Assembly (NCBI GenBank): GCA_012517475.1
Contig: JAAYUV010000017.1
Coordinates: 1-41,871, forward strand
Direction of reading: 5' to 3'
DNA length: 41,871 nt
DNA from: Peptococcaceae bacterium
Lineage (GTDB): Bacteria > Bacillota > Desulfitobacteriia > Desulfitobacteriales > Syntrophobotulaceae
The translations under genes were made by a program, and so were the position numbers. Every line of letters begins with the position of its first letter. The first letter of the stretch is position 1. Shown in pieces: positions 6,817 through 15,528 of the stretch. The notes beneath the pieces were generated by a model. It ran no database searches and was not told the DNA's origin. It was given only the letters and a program-made list of their open reading frames with translations.

Positions 6817-8250
6817 GTGGGAGAAAAACCAAGCGTTTCCATGGTCGAAGAAGTATTGTCCGTATATCCGGAAAAAGCCAGAAAACTCAGAGCCAAACAC
6901 ATTGTTGTTAAAGAGGAAGGTTGTTCCTGTGCCATCAAGTCCAACATTAAATGTGTTCCGGGACTCATGACAGCCCGCGGTTGTGCCTATGCAGGCGCCA
7001 AAGGGGTGGTCTGGGGTCCGATCAAAGACATGATTCATATTTCCCATGGCCCGATCGGTTGTGGTTATTATTCCTGGGGAGCGCGAAGAAACCTTACCAG
7101 AGGAATCGTTGGAGTGGAGAGCTTTTCACCAATGATGTTTTCTTCGGATTTTTCCGAGAGCAACATCGTTTACGGCGGTGACAAAAAGCTGGAAAAAGTT
7201 TTGCGTGAAGCGAAAGAACTATTCCCCAGCGTCCAGGGAATATCCGTTTGTTCCGAATGCCCGGTTGGGTTGATCGGGGACGATATCGAGAGCGTTGCCA
7301 AAAAAATGAATAAAGAGTTGGAAATTCCGATTGTTCCGGTACGCTGTGAAGGATTCCGCGGGATCAGCCAGTCTCTTGGCCACCATATTGCCAATGACGC
7401 CGTCAGAGATTACCTTTTAGGCAAAAAAGAGCGTCCGGAGGAAGTGGGACCCTATGACATTTCCCTGATCGGTGACTATAACATTGGCGGAGATGTCTGG
7501 TCTTCAAAAAAAATCCTCGAAGAAATGGGGTTGAATGTCAAGAATGTTTGGACGGGGGATGGTACGGTCGAGGGAATGATGGCCGCCCATCAAGTCAAAC
7601 TCAACCTGATCCATTGCTACCGCAGTATGAATTATATTTGCCGGCATATGGAAGAAACCTATGGGATTCCCTGGCTGGAATTCAATTTCTTTGGTCCAAC
7701 CAAGATCAAGGAATCTATCCGCAAGATTGCTGCCCAATTTGATGAGACAATCCAGAAAAAAGGAGAAGAGGTAATCGCCAAATACGAGCCTCTTATGCAG
7801 GCGGTTATCGACAAATACCGTCCGCGCCTGGAAGGCAAAAAGGTCATGCTGTTTGTTGGGGGGTTACGCCCGCGTCACGTGATCGGGGCTTACGAAGATC
7901 TGGGCATGGAAGTTGTCGGAACCGGGTATGAGTTTGCCCACAAGGATGATTATGACCGGACCTTCCCGGCTATGAAAGATGAAACAATTATCTACGATGA
8001 CGCGACCGAACACGAATTGGATCAATTCGTAAACCGAATTCGGCCGGACCTTATCGGTTCCGGAATCAAAGAAAAGTATGTATTTGAAAAAATGGGTTTT
8101 CCATTCCGCCAAATGCATTCCTGGGACTATTCCGGACCTTACCATGGATATGACGGATTCCCGATTTTTGCCCGGGATATGGATATTGCAATCAACAGTC
8201 CAACCAGAGCTCTGGCCAGAGCCCCCTGGAAAAAAGACAAGGAGGTGTAA
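6817..8250 (+). CDS. nifD: Nitrogenase MoFe protein alpha chain NifD
   Basis: A 477-residue alpha subunit of dinitrogenase, which carries FeMo-co and half of the P-cluster. By alignment to the known motifs the P-cluster cysteines are C56 (RGCAYAG), C82 (GPIGCGYYS) and C148 ([11 protein letters not shown]); FeMo-co is held by C267 (IHCYRSMNY) and H434 ([13 protein letters not shown]). These and the absence of VnfD/AnfD-type differences make it a molybdenum enzyme. GTG 6817 is preferred over GTG 6808 because the latter lies inside the CGGAGGTG binding site. nifK starts 3 bases after the stop, which suits coupled translation. Confidence 0.96.
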   Translation: MGEKPSVSMVEEVLSVYPEKARKLRAKHIVVKEEGCSCAIKSNIKCVPGLMTARGCAYAGAKGVVWGPIKDMIHISHGPIGCGYYSWGARRNLTRGIVGVESFSPMMFSSDFSESNIVYGGDKKLEKVLREAKELFPSVQGISVCSECPVGLIGDDIESVAKKMNKELEIPIVPVRCEGFRGISQSLGHHIANDAVRDYLLGKKERPEEVGPYDISLIGDYNIGGDVWSSKKILEEMGLNVKNVWTGDGTVEGMMAAHQVKLNLIHCYRSMNYICRHMEETYGIPWLEFNFFGPTKIKESIRKIAAQFDETIQKKGEEVIAKYEPLMQAVIDKYRPRLEGKKVMLFVGGLRPRHVIGAYEDLGMEVVGTGYEFAHKDDYDRTFPAMKDETIIYDDATEHELDQFVNRIRPDLIGSGIKEKYVFEKMGFPFRQMHSWDYSGPYHGYDGFPIFARDMDIAINSPTRALARAPWKKDKEV

Positions 8251-8253
8251 AGA

Positions 8254-9684
8254 ATGAGCAATGCTGCATGCACTGCCCATCCAATCTTGGAATGGATGGA
8301 GACAGAAGAATATAAAGAAAAGAATTTTGCCAGGGAAGCCTTGGTGATTAATCCTGCCAGAGCCTGCCAGCCTTACGGAGCTATGCTCTGTGCCTTGGGA
8401 ATTGAAGGATGCCTTCCTTTTCTCCATGGATCTCAGGGATGTGCGGCGTACTTTCGGGCTTGTTTATCCAGGCATGTAAGAGAACCGATTCCCATGGTTT
8501 CGGATTCCATGACGGAAGATGCCGCGGTATTCGGAGGTCAGGCAAACTTAATCGAAGGTTTGAAAAATGCCTATGCTACTTATAAGCCGTCGATTATCGG
8601 GATGTTTTCCAGCTGTATGGCGGAGGTCATCGGTGATGATATGAAATCTTTTATTGCCAATGCCCGTTCTCAAGGGGCAATTCCTGAAGACTTTCCGATT
8701 GCTTATGCCAATACGCCAAGCTTTGTTGGTTCACACATTACGGGCTTTGATAACATGTTGAAAGGGCTGCTGCAGTCTCTGGCCGATACCAGAAACGGGA
8801 AATGGACCAATGGCCGGTTATATATTGTTCCCGGTTTTGACCTTTATTCAGCCAATCTCAGAGAATATCGCCGTTTGATCGCCTCTATGGGTATTTATAT
8901 GACCATGCTTCCTGATTTTACGGAAACCTTGGACTCACCGCATACCGGTGAATACAAGATGTACCAACCGGGTACAAGCATGGCCGAACTTGCAGACGCC
9001 TTAAATGCTTCCGGTTTCCTCTTTATGCAAAAGTATTCAACGGCCGGAACCCAAAAGTTTGTGAAGAATGTCCAAAAAATCACTACAGAAGCTGTGACCA
9101 TGCCTATCGGGGTCGGCAACACCGATGCATTCCTGATGACATTGAAGCAAATGACCGGTAAAAGTATTCCGGCTGAATTGGAAGCTGAAAGAGGCAGGGC
9201 GGTTGATGCAGCAATTGATGCCCATCAATATATCCACGGTAAACGCTTTGCTCTTTATGGAGACCCGGATTTGCTGTTGGGATTGGTAGGTTTCCTGTTG
9301 GAAATGGGGGGAGTTCCTGTCCATATCGTTTGCAGCAATGGGAACGATACTTTCCTTAAAGAGATGGAAAGCCTGCTCTCATCCAGTCCTTTTGGTACGG
9401 AGGGAAAGGTATACAACGGCAAAGACCTCTGGCATCTCCGTTCCTTACTGTTTACAGACCCGGTTGATATGCTGATCGGAGACTCTCATGGCAAACAATT
9501 GGCAAAAGACGCCAAGATTCCTTTGGCCCGTATCGGCTATTTTATGACGGACCGGGTGCACCTGCACCGCCAGCCTATTGTCGGTTATCAAGGCGCGATC
9601 AATTTGGTTACCATGATTGCGAACATGCTTATTGATGAATATGACCGTAATTGTCCCGACGAACGCTTTGAAATGCTGAGATAA
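8254..9684 (+). CDS. nifK: Nitrogenase MoFe protein beta chain NifK
   Basis: A 476-residue beta subunit. P-cluster ligands are visible as C38 (PARACQPYGA), C63 (GSQGCAAYFR) and C121 (SSCMAEVIGDD). It is shorter than the proteobacterial NifK (about 520) because it lacks the N-terminal extension, as is usual in Firmicutes. It forms the alpha2-beta2 tetramer with NifD in the cytoplasm. AAGGAGGTG overlaps the end of nifD and the ATG follows at once. All expected ligands are present and the frame is intact. Confidence 0.96.
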   Translation: MSNAACTAHPILEWMETEEYKEKNFAREALVINPARACQPYGAMLCALGIEGCLPFLHGSQGCAAYFRACLSRHVREPIPMVSDSMTEDAAVFGGQANLIEGLKNAYATYKPSIIGMFSSCMAEVIGDDMKSFIANARSQGAIPEDFPIAYANTPSFVGSHITGFDNMLKGLLQSLADTRNGKWTNGRLYIVPGFDLYSANLREYRRLIASMGIYMTMLPDFTETLDSPHTGEYKMYQPGTSMAELADALNASGFLFMQKYSTAGTQKFVKNVQKITTEAVTMPIGVGNTDAFLMTLKQMTGKSIPAELEAERGRAVDAAIDAHQYIHGKRFALYGDPDLLLGLVGFLLEMGGVPVHIVCSNGNDTFLKEMESLLSSSPFGTEGKVYNGKDLWHLRSLLFTDPVDMLIGDSHGKQLAKDAKIPLARIGYFMTDRVHLHRQPIVGYQGAINLVTMIANMLIDEYDRNCPDERFEMLR

Positions 9685-9717
9685 TGCCCAACACGGTGGG
9701 AAAAAGGAGGGAAAAAG

Positions 9718-10077
9718 ATGCGGGTAGCCTTTGCGACCATGGGTCAGGACAGAATTGATGCTCACTTTGGTACCGCACCTGCTTTTGCCATCTATGATGT
9801 TAACCCTGATAGTGCCAGGTATATCGGCATCATCCACCTGCCGGAACAGTTTGCCGATGACGACAAAATAGAAGGGCGTGCTGAGGTTTTGAAAGAATGC
9901 ACAGTAGTATATTGCGCCCAAATTGGGGGTCCTGCCGCAGCCCGGCTTGTCCAGCAAAATATTCAACCGTTAAAAGTGAACGGAGGAACTTCGATCAAAG
10001 ATGAACTCAAGCGTTTCCAAACAATGCTGAAAGGAAATCCGCCGCCATGGCTGCGTAAACGCCTGGCTGAAGAATGA
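9718..10077 (+). CDS. nifX: NifX-family FeMo-cofactor binding protein
   Basis: A 119-residue single-domain protein of the dinitrogenase iron-molybdenum cofactor family (NifX/NafY/NifB C-terminal type). The opening MRVAFATMGQDRIDAHFGTAPAF contains the conserved D-x-HFG segment, and VVYCAQIGGPAAARLVQQNIQPLKV is the family's second half. Such proteins carry NifB-co or the VK cluster between NifB, NifEN and NifDK. AAAGGAGGG is placed well before the ATG. It lies directly after nifK, ahead of the ferredoxin, an arrangement seen in anaerobes. A second family member lies at 15529-15867. Confidence 0.88.
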   Translation: MRVAFATMGQDRIDAHFGTAPAFAIYDVNPDSARYIGIIHLPEQFADDDKIEGRAEVLKECTVVYCAQIGGPAAARLVQQNIQPLKVNGGTSIKDELKRFQTMLKGNPPPWLRKRLAEE

Positions 10078-10099
10078 GATACAAGGAGGAAACTTCGTC

Positions 10100-10366
10100 A
10101 TGTCCGTGTACAAGGGATTAACTTATGGTGGATCCGAATGGACTCCCGAATTCGTAGCAAGTATTGACCAGGAGAAATGTATTGGGTGCGGCCGTTGTGT
10201 CAAAGTATGCTCGCAGGGTGCTCTGGGTTTTGGGAACCTCAATGATGATGAGGATGCGGATCGGATGCAATCCAATATTGCCAATAAGGATAACTGTATT
10301 GGCTGCCGGGCTTGCGGAAAAACCTGTGTTAAAAAAGCTATCAGCTTTGAACCTAAATTAATGTAG
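10100..10366 (+). CDS. fdxB: nif-specific 2[4Fe-4S] ferredoxin (ferredoxin III type)
   Basis: An 88-residue ferredoxin with two cluster motifs: CIGCGRCVKVC (about residues 27-37) and CIGCRACGKTC (about 68-78), separated by a long loop (FGNLNDDEDADRMQSN), which is typical of the nif-linked ferredoxin III family rather than of clostridial 55-aa ferredoxins. It probably passes electrons to NifH or to the cofactor-assembly enzymes. AAGGAGG precedes the ATG. The gene is followed, not by nifE directly, but by a 300-bp repeat element. Confidence 0.88.
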   Translation: MSVYKGLTYGGSEWTPEFVASIDQEKCIGCGRCVKVCSQGALGFGNLNDDEDADRMQSNIANKDNCIGCRACGKTCVKKAISFEPKLM

Positions 10367-10422
10367 CTTTCCCCTTTAACGATAAAATAGATTCATTCCA
10401 ACATGGAAAGCCCTCCCTCAGA

Positions 10423-10725
10423 GGGGGGGTGCAAAGCGACTAGTTTCCGCAATGTATAGACAGCGTGAAGCGAAGCACGATAACGGCACACAATGTGCCT
10501 AATTTCAGCCATGCCACGGATGGCATAAATGGCTGATCGGAGCGAGGCTGTTTCGACGTCCATGGATGGACTGGGAAGAAATGTCCAGTGGACATTTCTT
10601 CCGATGCCATGGATGGCATTGAGCGGCTCGCCACGGATGGCCGCAAAGGCCTACTAGGCCTTTGCGCTGCCGAAAGCGGCTATACATTACGGAGACCTCT
10701 CTTAAGTAGTTTTGAAACAGCCCCC
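10423..10725 (-). repeat. Hairpin-rich MITE-like element, copy B, inside the nif operon
   Basis: An inverted, diverged copy of the element at 1-263 and 41708-41871. The well-preserved end is on the right (CTTAAGTAGTTTTGAAACAGCCCCC, read in two blocks at about 10701-10725); the left end (GGGGGGGTGCAAAGCGACTAG) is eroded. The core runs from CGCAATGTATAG (10448) to CTATACATTACGG (10692), about 245 bp. It keeps the same stems, for example GAAGAAATGTCC paired with GGACATTTCTTC. One stem reads GCAAAGGC/GCCTTTGC where copy A has GTGAAGGC/GCCTTCAC, so both arms changed together. It separates fdx from nifE and sits right before the nifE ribosome binding site. Confidence 0.88.
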
Positions 10726-10752
10726 ATAGCAGTGAACTGTGAGGTGAAAAAA

Positions 10753-12162
10753 ATGCATGAGAATATACGTCCTATTCCGGCCATTGAAGAAAGAAAGGAT
10801 TCTATCCAGACCAAAGGTCGCACCAGGCAGGAATTAAAATGTGATACCGACAGCGTGGCAGGGTGTGTGAGCCAGAGAGCTTGTGTCTACTGCGGGGCCA
10901 GAGTTGTCTTAAACCCCATCACCGATGCCATTCATCTAGTGCATGGACCTATCGGGTGTGCCAGCTATACATGGGATATCCGGGGCAGCCTGACCAGCGG
11001 AGCAGACCTCTTCCGGTTTAGTTTCTCTACGGACTTAGAGGAGCTGGACGTGATCTTCGGCGGGGAAAAGAAACTGGCCAGGGCAATTGACGACCTGACT
11101 GCCAAATATCATCCTAAACTGATTTTTGTTTATTCCACATGCATTGTGGGAGTCATTGGCGACGATCTGGAAGCCGTTTGCAGGGCGGCAGCCGAAAAAC
11201 ACGGTATTCAAGTGATTCCGGTTCAGTCCAGTGGTTTTGCGGGAAATAAATCTGCGGGGTATCGCGCCGCTTGTGACGCCTTACTCAATTTAATCAAACC
11301 GGAAGATAATCAACAGATTGAAAAAGATAAAACCATTAACTATTTAGGAGATTTCAACCTGGCCGGAGAACTCTGGATTATCAGGAATTATTTAAAACGG
11401 ATAGGCATCGAACTTAATGTAGCTTTTACCGGGGATTCAAGCTATGAAACTTTGAAAACAGCGACGAAGGCGTCCTTCAATATCGTGCAGTGCGCCGGAT
11501 CGATGATATATTTAGCCAACAAGATGAAAGAACTCTATAACATCCCATATCTAAATGTTTCTTTTTTAGGGTTGGAAGACACATCGGAATCCCTGCGCCG
11601 GATTGCCAAGACCTTCAACGATCTGGAGATCATGCGCCGGACTGAGGAATTAATCAAAATGGAGACGGTCTCCATAATCGGCGAGATTCAATACTACAGG
11701 CAAAGATTACAGGGGAAAAAAGCGGCTGTCTATGTTGGCGGGGGGTATAAAGCGATTTCTCTGATCAAGCAGTTCCGGGAACTCGGAATCGAGGTTGTGA
11801 TGATCGGCACCCAAACCGGCAGTAAAGAGGAATATGCCACCATTAATAATCTTGTGAATGACGGGACCGTCATTATGGATGATACCAATCCCAGCGAACT
11901 GGAACGATTTATTCTGGAAAAGGAAGCGGATCTTCTGGTAGGCGGGGTAAAAGAACGCCCCCTGGCCTATAAAATGGGAATTGCTTTTATTGATCACAAT
12001 CATGACCGCAGGCATCCGTTAAGCGGTTATGCCGGCGCGGTCAATTTTGCCCGGGAAGTGTATTCTACGGTCTGTTCTCCTGTTTGGAAATACCGAAAGA
12101 GGGGGGATAAAAATGAAAAAGCAGAGCAGAAGTTTCCGCAATGTGAGCGAAAATCCCTGTAA
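10753..12162 (+). CDS. nifE: FeMo-cofactor scaffold protein NifE
   Basis: A 469-residue NifD paralogue that with NifN forms the scaffold on which NifB-co matures to FeMo-co. Cluster-binding cysteines are conserved: the ACVYCGARVVLNP segment, GPIGCASYTWD and STCIVGVIGDD. It lacks the NifD FeMo-co histidine context; the equivalent region reads DHNHDRRHPLSGYAG, as in NifE. The ATG at 10753 follows GTGAGGTG; a longer open frame into the repeat element is not part of the gene. The C-terminal 16 codons overlap the start of nifN by 50 bp. Confidence 0.94.
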   Translation: MHENIRPIPAIEERKDSIQTKGRTRQELKCDTDSVAGCVSQRACVYCGARVVLNPITDAIHLVHGPIGCASYTWDIRGSLTSGADLFRFSFSTDLEELDVIFGGEKKLARAIDDLTAKYHPKLIFVYSTCIVGVIGDDLEAVCRAAAEKHGIQVIPVQSSGFAGNKSAGYRAACDALLNLIKPEDNQQIEKDKTINYLGDFNLAGELWIIRNYLKRIGIELNVAFTGDSSYETLKTATKASFNIVQCAGSMIYLANKMKELYNIPYLNVSFLGLEDTSESLRRIAKTFNDLEIMRRTEELIKMETVSIIGEIQYYRQRLQGKKAAVYVGGGYKAISLIKQFRELGIEVVMIGTQTGSKEEYATINNLVNDGTVIMDDTNPSELERFILEKEADLLVGGVKERPLAYKMGIAFIDHNHDRRHPLSGYAGAVNFAREVYSTVCSPVWKYRKRGDKNEKAEQKFPQCERKSL

Positions 12163-13522
12163 TATGTGTATGCCCTTAGGGGGAATCATTGCTTTCAAAG
12201 GGATTCAAGGTTCAATGACCCTTCTTCATGGATCTCAGGGTTGTGCCACCTATATGAGAAGGACGATTTCAGAGCATTATAGTGAACCGATCGATGTGGC
12301 TTCATCTTCTCTCAACGAAAAAGGAACGGTGTTTGGAGGAGAAGCCAATCTGAAAAAGGGATTGGAAAATGTTTGCCTATTGTATCAACCCCGAATTATC
12401 GGAGTCTTAACTACCTGTCTGGCGGAAACCATTGGTGAAGATATCCAGCGGATTACTGCGGATTATAAACTGGAGAAACAACGGCCTGAGCTTCCTATCA
12501 TTAATGTTCCTACACCGGGGTATGGGGGAAGCCATTCCGAAGGCTACTGGCATACCGTTAAAAAAATAACAGCCGGATTGGCCAAAGAAACCCCGAAGCA
12601 TTCCAAATTGAACTTGATCATTCCTCATATCAGTGCTGCAGATATTCGGGAATTAAAACGCCTTTTAAGACTCATGACGATAGAGTTTACATTGCTTCCC
12701 GACTATTCGGATACCTTAGATGCCCCCTATGCCGAGACCTATCAAAAAATCCCTTCCGGGGGAACAAGTATTGAAGATATAGCTACAATGCCCGGCGCCC
12801 CGGCAACCATCGAGCTGGGAATAACGGTAGAAGAAGGAGTTTCTCCGGGGAAATACCTGGAGAACGAATTTGGGGTTCCGCTGTACAGGCTGCCGCTTCC
12901 GGTGGGGATAGAAAATACCAATCTTTTTTTTCATACGCTAAAGGAGATTACGGGAAAAGAGATTCCTGAAGAAATACAAAGAGAAAGAGGCCGTCTTTTA
13001 GATGGGATGTTTGACTCCCATAAACACAATTTTCAGGGCAAGGCGGTTATCTTTGGGGAACCGGAACAAGTCTTTTCAGCAACAAAACTCTGCCTGGAAA
13101 ACGGAGTCACCCCAAAGATCATGGCTACCGGCAGCAGAACCAGAAAAATTGACCAACTGCTTGCGGAGGAATTAAAAAAGTTTGAGCACGTTGATCAGGA
13201 GACTGTGATTCTGAGTGATACCGATTTCTCCATCATCATGGAGAAATGCAGACAAATGGGAGTCAACCTGGCAATCGGTCATTCCGAAGGAAAGATCTTG
13301 ACGGAACGGGAAGGAATTTCACTAGTGAGATACGGATTCCCGGTCCACGACAGGGTCGGAGGCCAGCGCCTGCTCTCCGTCGGCTACCAGGGAACGTTGA
13401 TCTTCCTGGACCGTATAACCAACACCTTATTGGAAAACAAATATAAAAATTATCGCGCCCGCATGTTTGAGAAGTATTATCCGCTTCCCTCTCCTGCGGA
13501 ATGCGAACTGAAAGCCAGGTGA
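12113..13522 (+). CDS. nifN: FeMo-cofactor scaffold protein NifN
   Basis: A 469-residue NifK paralogue, partner of NifE. Family features are NPCNMCMPLGGIIAFKGI near the N terminus, LLHGSQGCATYMRR, TTCLAETIGED and the C-terminal SVGYQGTLIFLDRITNT. It keeps fewer P-cluster-type ligands than NifK, as expected for a scaffold with a single [4Fe-4S] cluster at the interface. The ATG at 12113 is preceded by GAGGGGG; longer in-frame starts fall inside nifE. The overlaps with nifE (50 bp) and the close nifB start point to coupled translation. Confidence 0.93.
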   Translation: MKKQSRSFRNVSENPCNMCMPLGGIIAFKGIQGSMTLLHGSQGCATYMRRTISEHYSEPIDVASSSLNEKGTVFGGEANLKKGLENVCLLYQPRIIGVLTTCLAETIGEDIQRITADYKLEKQRPELPIINVPTPGYGGSHSEGYWHTVKKITAGLAKETPKHSKLNLIIPHISAADIRELKRLLRLMTIEFTLLPDYSDTLDAPYAETYQKIPSGGTSIEDIATMPGAPATIELGITVEEGVSPGKYLENEFGVPLYRLPLPVGIENTNLFFHTLKEITGKEIPEEIQRERGRLLDGMFDSHKHNFQGKAVIFGEPEQVFSATKLCLENGVTPKIMATGSRTRKIDQLLAEELKKFEHVDQETVILSDTDFSIIMEKCRQMGVNLAIGHSEGKILTEREGISLVRYGFPVHDRVGGQRLLSVGYQGTLIFLDRITNTLLENKYKNYRARMFEKYYPLPSPAECELKAR

Positions 13523-13527
13523 GAACG

Positions 13528-14430
13528 ATGAAAAGATTGCTTTTAGAGGAAAAATCAGTTGAAGAAAAAGCAAAGAAGCATCCTTGTTATTCCTATGATG
13601 CCCACCACAAGTATGCCCGGCTTCACCTGCCCGTAGCTCCTCAGTGCAACATCAGCTGCAATTATTGCAGCCGAAAATTTGATTGTGTCAATGAAAGCAG
13701 ACCGGGAGTCACCAGTGAAATTTTAATGCCCGGCAAGGCTTTAGACAGATTTAAAATGGTCAGAGATCAACTGCCTAACTTATCGGTGGTGGGGATTGCC
13801 GGTCCCGGGGATGCGCTGGCCAACTGGGACAAAACCAAAAGAACATTGGAACTCATCCGGGAAGAAGATAAGGAGGTTACCTTTTGTTTATCCACCAATG
13901 GATTGCTTCTTCCTGAACTCGCTGAGGAAATTGTCCGGCTTGAAGTCCATCATGTAACGGTTACTGTGAACTGTATCCATCCGGCGATTGGCGCTTCCAT
14001 CTACAAAAGCATTCACTACGGAGGACAGCTATACTCCGGCATTGAGGGAGCCAGAATCCTGATCCGGAATCAGATTGAAGGAATCAAGAAACTGGCGGAA
14101 AAGGGAGTACTGGTGAAAGTGAATACCGTCATGATCCAAGGGGTTAACGATCACCATATTCCGGATGTAGTCAAAAAGGTAAAAGAACTGGGAGCCTTCA
14201 CGAGCAATATTATGCCGTTGATTCCGGTTCAAGGAAGTGTTTTTGAAGACCTTCCTCCCACCAGTGCGAAAAGAATTGCCGAAATGAGAAAAGAGTGCGG
14301 AGAACATTTACAGCAAATGATGCACTGCAAACAATGTCGTGCCGATGCGATCGGAATGCTTGGCAATGATTGCTCGGATCAATTCATTAAGGGAAGAAAA
14401 AAATGCAGCTGCAGGCAAGAAGCAGGCTGA
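13528..14430 (+). CDS. nifB: FeMo-cofactor biosynthesis radical SAM protein NifB
   Basis: A 300-residue radical SAM enzyme that makes NifB-co, the carbide-containing 8Fe core. The cluster motif is C40-NIS-C44-NY-C47 within the NifB signature LPVAPQCNISCNYCSRKFDCVNESRPG (positions about 34-60). The rest of the SAM barrel and the C-terminal cysteines (CKQCRADAIGMLG) for accessory clusters are present. It lacks the fused NifX-like C-terminal domain found in longer NifB proteins; separate NifX-like genes flank it. ATG 13528 follows AGGTGAG; an ATG nine codons upstream overlaps the end of nifN. Confidence 0.95.
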   Translation: MKRLLLEEKSVEEKAKKHPCYSYDAHHKYARLHLPVAPQCNISCNYCSRKFDCVNESRPGVTSEILMPGKALDRFKMVRDQLPNLSVVGIAGPGDALANWDKTKRTLELIREEDKEVTFCLSTNGLLLPELAEEIVRLEVHHVTVTVNCIHPAIGASIYKSIHYGGQLYSGIEGARILIRNQIEGIKKLAEKGVLVKVNTVMIQGVNDHHIPDVVKKVKELGAFTSNIMPLIPVQGSVFEDLPPTSAKRIAEMRKECGEHLQQMMHCKQCRADAIGMLGNDCSDQFIKGRKKCSCRQEAG

Positions 14431-14473
14431 GAATGGATTCGCGCAAAGCATAACAGTAAAAGGAGGTTTACTT

Positions 14474-15160
14474 ATGCCGCATGAAATTGCTGTTTTTCTC
14501 GATGCGGAAGGAAAAACAACCAATCTGACCGGGCAGGGAAAGGTAACGGTTTATGCCCGAAGGATGGGAAAATGGCATTCGTCCAGAGAGATGGATTTTT
14601 CCCTGGAAGATGTTCAGGATATGACTGACCTCCGAATAAGAATGCAGGAATTGTTAGCTTTTTTACTGGAATGCAGGATCCTGGCAGGATCAAGAATTAA
14701 TGGGATTCCCGCGGTTATTCTGGATCAGGCAAAATGTAGAGTTTGGGAGCTGGAAGGGAAACCGGCGGAGTTTTTGGATTACATCCTAAGGGAAGAAGAA
14801 AATTTATGGATCGAGATCAATAAGAAAAAAGAAGAGATGATTGAAATACCGTCTTTCATTGAAATGTCCCCAGGGAACTATACTGTTTCAGTAAAAGAGA
14901 TACAGGAAAACAATACCTCGTTAACTACAAAACAAATATTGCTTCCGTTTCTCCGGCAAGGGAATTTCAGCACGCTGGAGATTATATGCAATCATATTCC
15001 TCAATGGATTGAAGGGGAAGCAATTGCCAATAATTTTACGATAGAAACCTTAATCCGGGAAGAAAATCATAACACAAAAATTTCGCTTCTCCGGTGTTCC
15101 TTATTATTTCCTGGAGAAAGCAAAATTCAGTGTTTGGGAATGCGACGGAAATCCGTATGA
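14474..15160 (+). CDS. anfO: AnfO-family nitrogenase accessory protein
   Basis: A 228-residue protein recognised as AnfO-like (family named after the Fe-only nitrogenase operon): PHEIAVFLDAEGKTTNL at the N terminus, MGKWHSSREMDFSL, AKCRVWELEGKPAEFLDYIL in the middle, and VKEIQENNTSLTTKQILLPFLRQGNFSTLEIICNHIPQW near the C terminus. AnfO is needed for Fe-only nitrogenase function, with a poorly defined, possibly haem-binding, role. AGGAGG lies well before ATG 14474. The last about 22 residues (after KISLL) are out of frame relative to a second, partial anfO copy that starts there, so the natural C terminus is probably replaced. No anfHDGK genes are in the window. Confidence 0.75.
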   Translation: MPHEIAVFLDAEGKTTNLTGQGKVTVYARRMGKWHSSREMDFSLEDVQDMTDLRIRMQELLAFLLECRILAGSRINGIPAVILDQAKCRVWELEGKPAEFLDYILREEENLWIEINKKKEEMIEIPSFIEMSPGNYTVSVKEIQENNTSLTTKQILLPFLRQGNFSTLEIICNHIPQWIEGEAIANNFTIETLIREENHNTKISLLRCSLLFPGESKIQCLGMRRKSV

Positions 15161-15509
15161 TTTCTTGGATTATGTTTTATTACAGGAAAATATCAGCCAT
15201 AAAAAGAATTCAAAAAAAATCCTGCCGGAAAATCAGCCTGAGGACTTTGAAAAAGGGGAAGCACTCCCGGAAAATTATTCGATTCTTATCAAGGGAATTC
15301 AGGAAAAAAAAGCAAAGCTTACGTCTAAGCAGGTTTTGCTGCCATTTTTGCGCCGGGGCGGGTTCGAATCCTTGGAAATTATTTGTGACCGTATCCCGAT
15401 TTGGTTGGAAGAAGAGGCATTACGCAGGAGACTTTCTCTTCAGACACAGGAATTGGGATGGAATCAAGTGAAAATTACTCTTAGGAGCAGGTTGAAAAAT
15501 GAACCCTAG
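15087..15509 (+). pseudogene. Second anfO copy, 5'-truncated and out of frame
   Basis: In the frame of base 15087 the sequence reads FSGVPYYFLEKAKFSVWE, then GNPYDFLDYVLLQE and later SILIKGIQEKKAKLTSKQ, LPFLRRGGFESLEIICDRIP and a C-terminal QVKITLRSRLKNEP. This parallels the upstream gene from its residue about 75 to its end, so it is the C-terminal two thirds of another AnfO. No N-terminal part and no convincing start exist (a TTG at 15165 lacks a binding site). A deletion between tandem copies that joined the tail of one to the middle of the next explains the layout. Expression by reinitiation is possible but unproven. Confidence 0.7.
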
Positions 15510-15528
15510 CAGTCAGGAGGTTTCTTCA

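Noticed and set aside
7864-8427. 187-codon minus-strand frame opposite nifD/nifK
   Set aside because: It lies antisense to clear nitrogenase coding sequence and has no family features or binding site.
6817-9684. Alternative (V or Fe-only) nitrogenase instead of Mo enzyme
   Set aside because: No delta-subunit gene (anfG/vnfG) lies between the D and K genes, and the NifD/NifK ligand motifs are of the Mo type, despite the AnfO-like gene.
10588-10752. Long N-terminal extension of nifE running into the repeat element
   Set aside because: The extra 55 codons translate the MITE hairpins, lack a binding site, and the ATG at 10753 has a proper Shine-Dalgarno and a normal NifE start.
15094-15471. Open frame overlapping the broken anfO copy
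   Set aside because: It is a shadow: the AnfO-like residues are read in a different frame, and the translated product is low-complexity basic sequence.
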